Source: Luteibacter aegosomatissinici
GTDB lineage: Bacteria; Pseudomonadota; Gammaproteobacteria; Xanthomonadales; Rhodanobacteraceae
Reading direction: 5' to 3'
DNA: 64,000 nt
NCBI RefSeq assembly: GCF_023078495.1
Contig: NZ_CP095742.1
Location: forward strand, 1,488,001-1,552,000
Shown here: positions 63,182-64,000 of the stretch, piece by piece
How positions within the stretch are numbered: position 1 is the first letter of the stretch
Layout of the letters: each line of letters starts with the position of its first letter
The notes under the pieces: generated by a model
The model's input: only the letters and a program-made list of their open reading frames with translations
Told to the model about the DNA's origin: nothing
The model's database searches: none
Position numbers and translations under genes: made by a program

Positions 63182-64000
63182 CTAAAAAACGAACGCGTCG
63201 TCCTTGGTGCCATTGCGCAGATCGGCGTTATCTCTCTGCGGTTGTACGGGTGCCGCAGGTTGTGCCTGCGGCGGCGGATCGTTGGGGCCGGTGACCTGCG
63301 GCACGAACACATCGTTGGGACCGGGGGCGGCTTGGTTGCCTGCCGGTGACGCGGCGGACACGCCGATCTGTGACATCACGGCCGCGGTACCGGGATCGGT
63401 GCGAATACGCCCGGCCGTCGGCACGTTGCCCTGCGGAAGTTGTGCGCCGATCTGTTGCATTAGTGCCGCAGTGGCCGGATCCGTCGGGATGGGGCCAGGC
63501 AGCGGCTGCGGCGTACTGGTCAGCGCTGGATTGGTGATTGGCATGGCACCAGGGATGCCCTGGTTCGCCCCGTAAGCACCGGCCGGATAGGCGTACTGCC
63601 CGCCTTGCGCCTGCTGTGCCTGCATCGCGGCCTGGGCGGCTTGTACTGCCTGTGCCGTTTGTAGATCCCCGGCGCCCTGCCCGTAGGCCGGCTGGCCCGC
63701 CGCCTGTGCGACAGCGGGACCGATCGCCGCGGCCAACGCGGAATCGGCGACGCTGCGCATCGCGATCCGGTAGGCATCGCCATCGGCGGAAATCGTCTTC
63801 ACTTTGCCATCGGCGCCGACGACCTTCACTGGCTGGCTTGCCACCACTGGGATGGCGCGTGCGCCAGCGATCATGCCGCTCTTTGCCATGGAGGCAAAAA
63901 CGCGTTGGACATAGCCGTGCTGGTAGCCGGTGGTGAAGTTCCCGGAGTAGTAACAGCTAAAGGCCTTGCCCCAATCCTTGTTGGCGCTGGCGTAGCACTG
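63182..64000 (-). CDS. virB1: T4SS lytic transglycosylase VirB1 (partial, runs off window)
   Basis: The frame is open to the right edge (64000) and reads YASANKDWGKAFSCYYSGNF and TGYQHGYVQRVFASM, which is typical of the VirB1 SLT domain C-terminus. Beyond it lies a tail of about 220 residues rich in Ala, Gln and Pro (VQAAQAAMQAQQAQGG). The N-terminal catalytic part lies outside the window. It locally opens peptidoglycan for the T4SS. Confidence 0.9.
   Translation of the reverse strand, partial: QCYASANKDWGKAFSCYYSGNFTTGYQHGYVQRVFASMAKSGMIAGARAIPVVASQPVKVVGADGKVKTISADGDAYRIAMRSVADSALAAAIGPAVAQAAGQPAYGQGAGDLQTAQAVQAAQAAMQAQQAQGGQYAYPAGAYGANQGIPGAMPITNPALTSTPQPLPGPIPTDPATAALMQQIGAQLPQGNVPTAGRIRTDPGTAAVMSQIGVSAASPAGNQAAPGPNDVFVPQVTGPNDPPPQAQPAAPVQPQRDNADLRNGTKDDAFVF

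Overview
The window is GC-rich, densely coded gammaproteobacterial chromosome. Three things point to the Xanthomonadales/Lysobacterales, most likely Rhodanobacteraceae (a Luteibacter/Dyella-like organism): a Xanthomonas-type type IV secretion system (X-T4SS) with effectors ending in XVIPCD domains, REP palindromes that begin GTAGGAG, and the housekeeping gene content. The taxon is an inference; no rRNA or tRNA gene was seen.

Region 1 (1-12.8 kb) is ordinary chromosome. It holds a DesK-like kinase (cut by the left edge) with its NarL-type regulator, a DUF3142 lipoprotein coupled to a large membrane-anchored protein, queA, a convergent RND efflux pair, and a MocR/PdxR regulator divergent from a GNAT gene.

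Region 2 (12.8-23 kb) holds azoR and then a chemosensory operon: STAS, cheY, cheA, cheW, MCP, cheR, cheD, cheB, a hairpin MCP and a second STAS. A near-consensus FliA (sigma-28) promoter precedes the first STAS gene, and a weaker one lies before cheW. The operon is therefore probably flagellar class III.

Region 3 (23-24.4 kb) has almost no genes. It carries a rho-independent terminator, a long inverted repeat, several strong hairpins, a possible 27-codon ORF and one 92-aa gene. Region 4 (24.4-29 kb) pairs a Gly-rich collagen-like lipoprotein with a TpsB/FhaC-type outer-membrane transporter, followed by a catalase-family protein.

Region 5 (29-41.6 kb) carries phbB/fabG-like, gluQ, htpX, htpG, an AEC transporter, hslR, a membrane protein and mutS, separated by many REP pairs. 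The 3' end of htpG is duplicated around a DUF1311 (LprI-like) gene. Two more DUF1311 genes lie beyond mutS, next to an orphan decayed XVIPCD.

Region 6 (41.6-64 kb) is an interbacterial-killing island, transcribed on the minus strand. From the right edge it reads virB1 (partial), virB2, B3, B4, B5, B6, then DUF4189 genes mixed with a virB6 remnant and a DUF4189 remnant, then effector/immunity modules with virD4 among them. Five intact effectors end in XVIPCD: a GH73 glucosaminidase, a GH19 muramidase (XAC2609-like), an NlpC/P60 peptidase and two class-3 lipases. Each is preceded by one or more genes for signal-peptide-bearing candidate immunity proteins, several coupled by ATGA overlaps. VirD4 should recognise the XVIPCDs and VirB1-B11 should deliver the effectors into neighbouring bacteria, while the immunity proteins guard the producer's envelope. 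VirB7-B11 would be expected just beyond the right edge.
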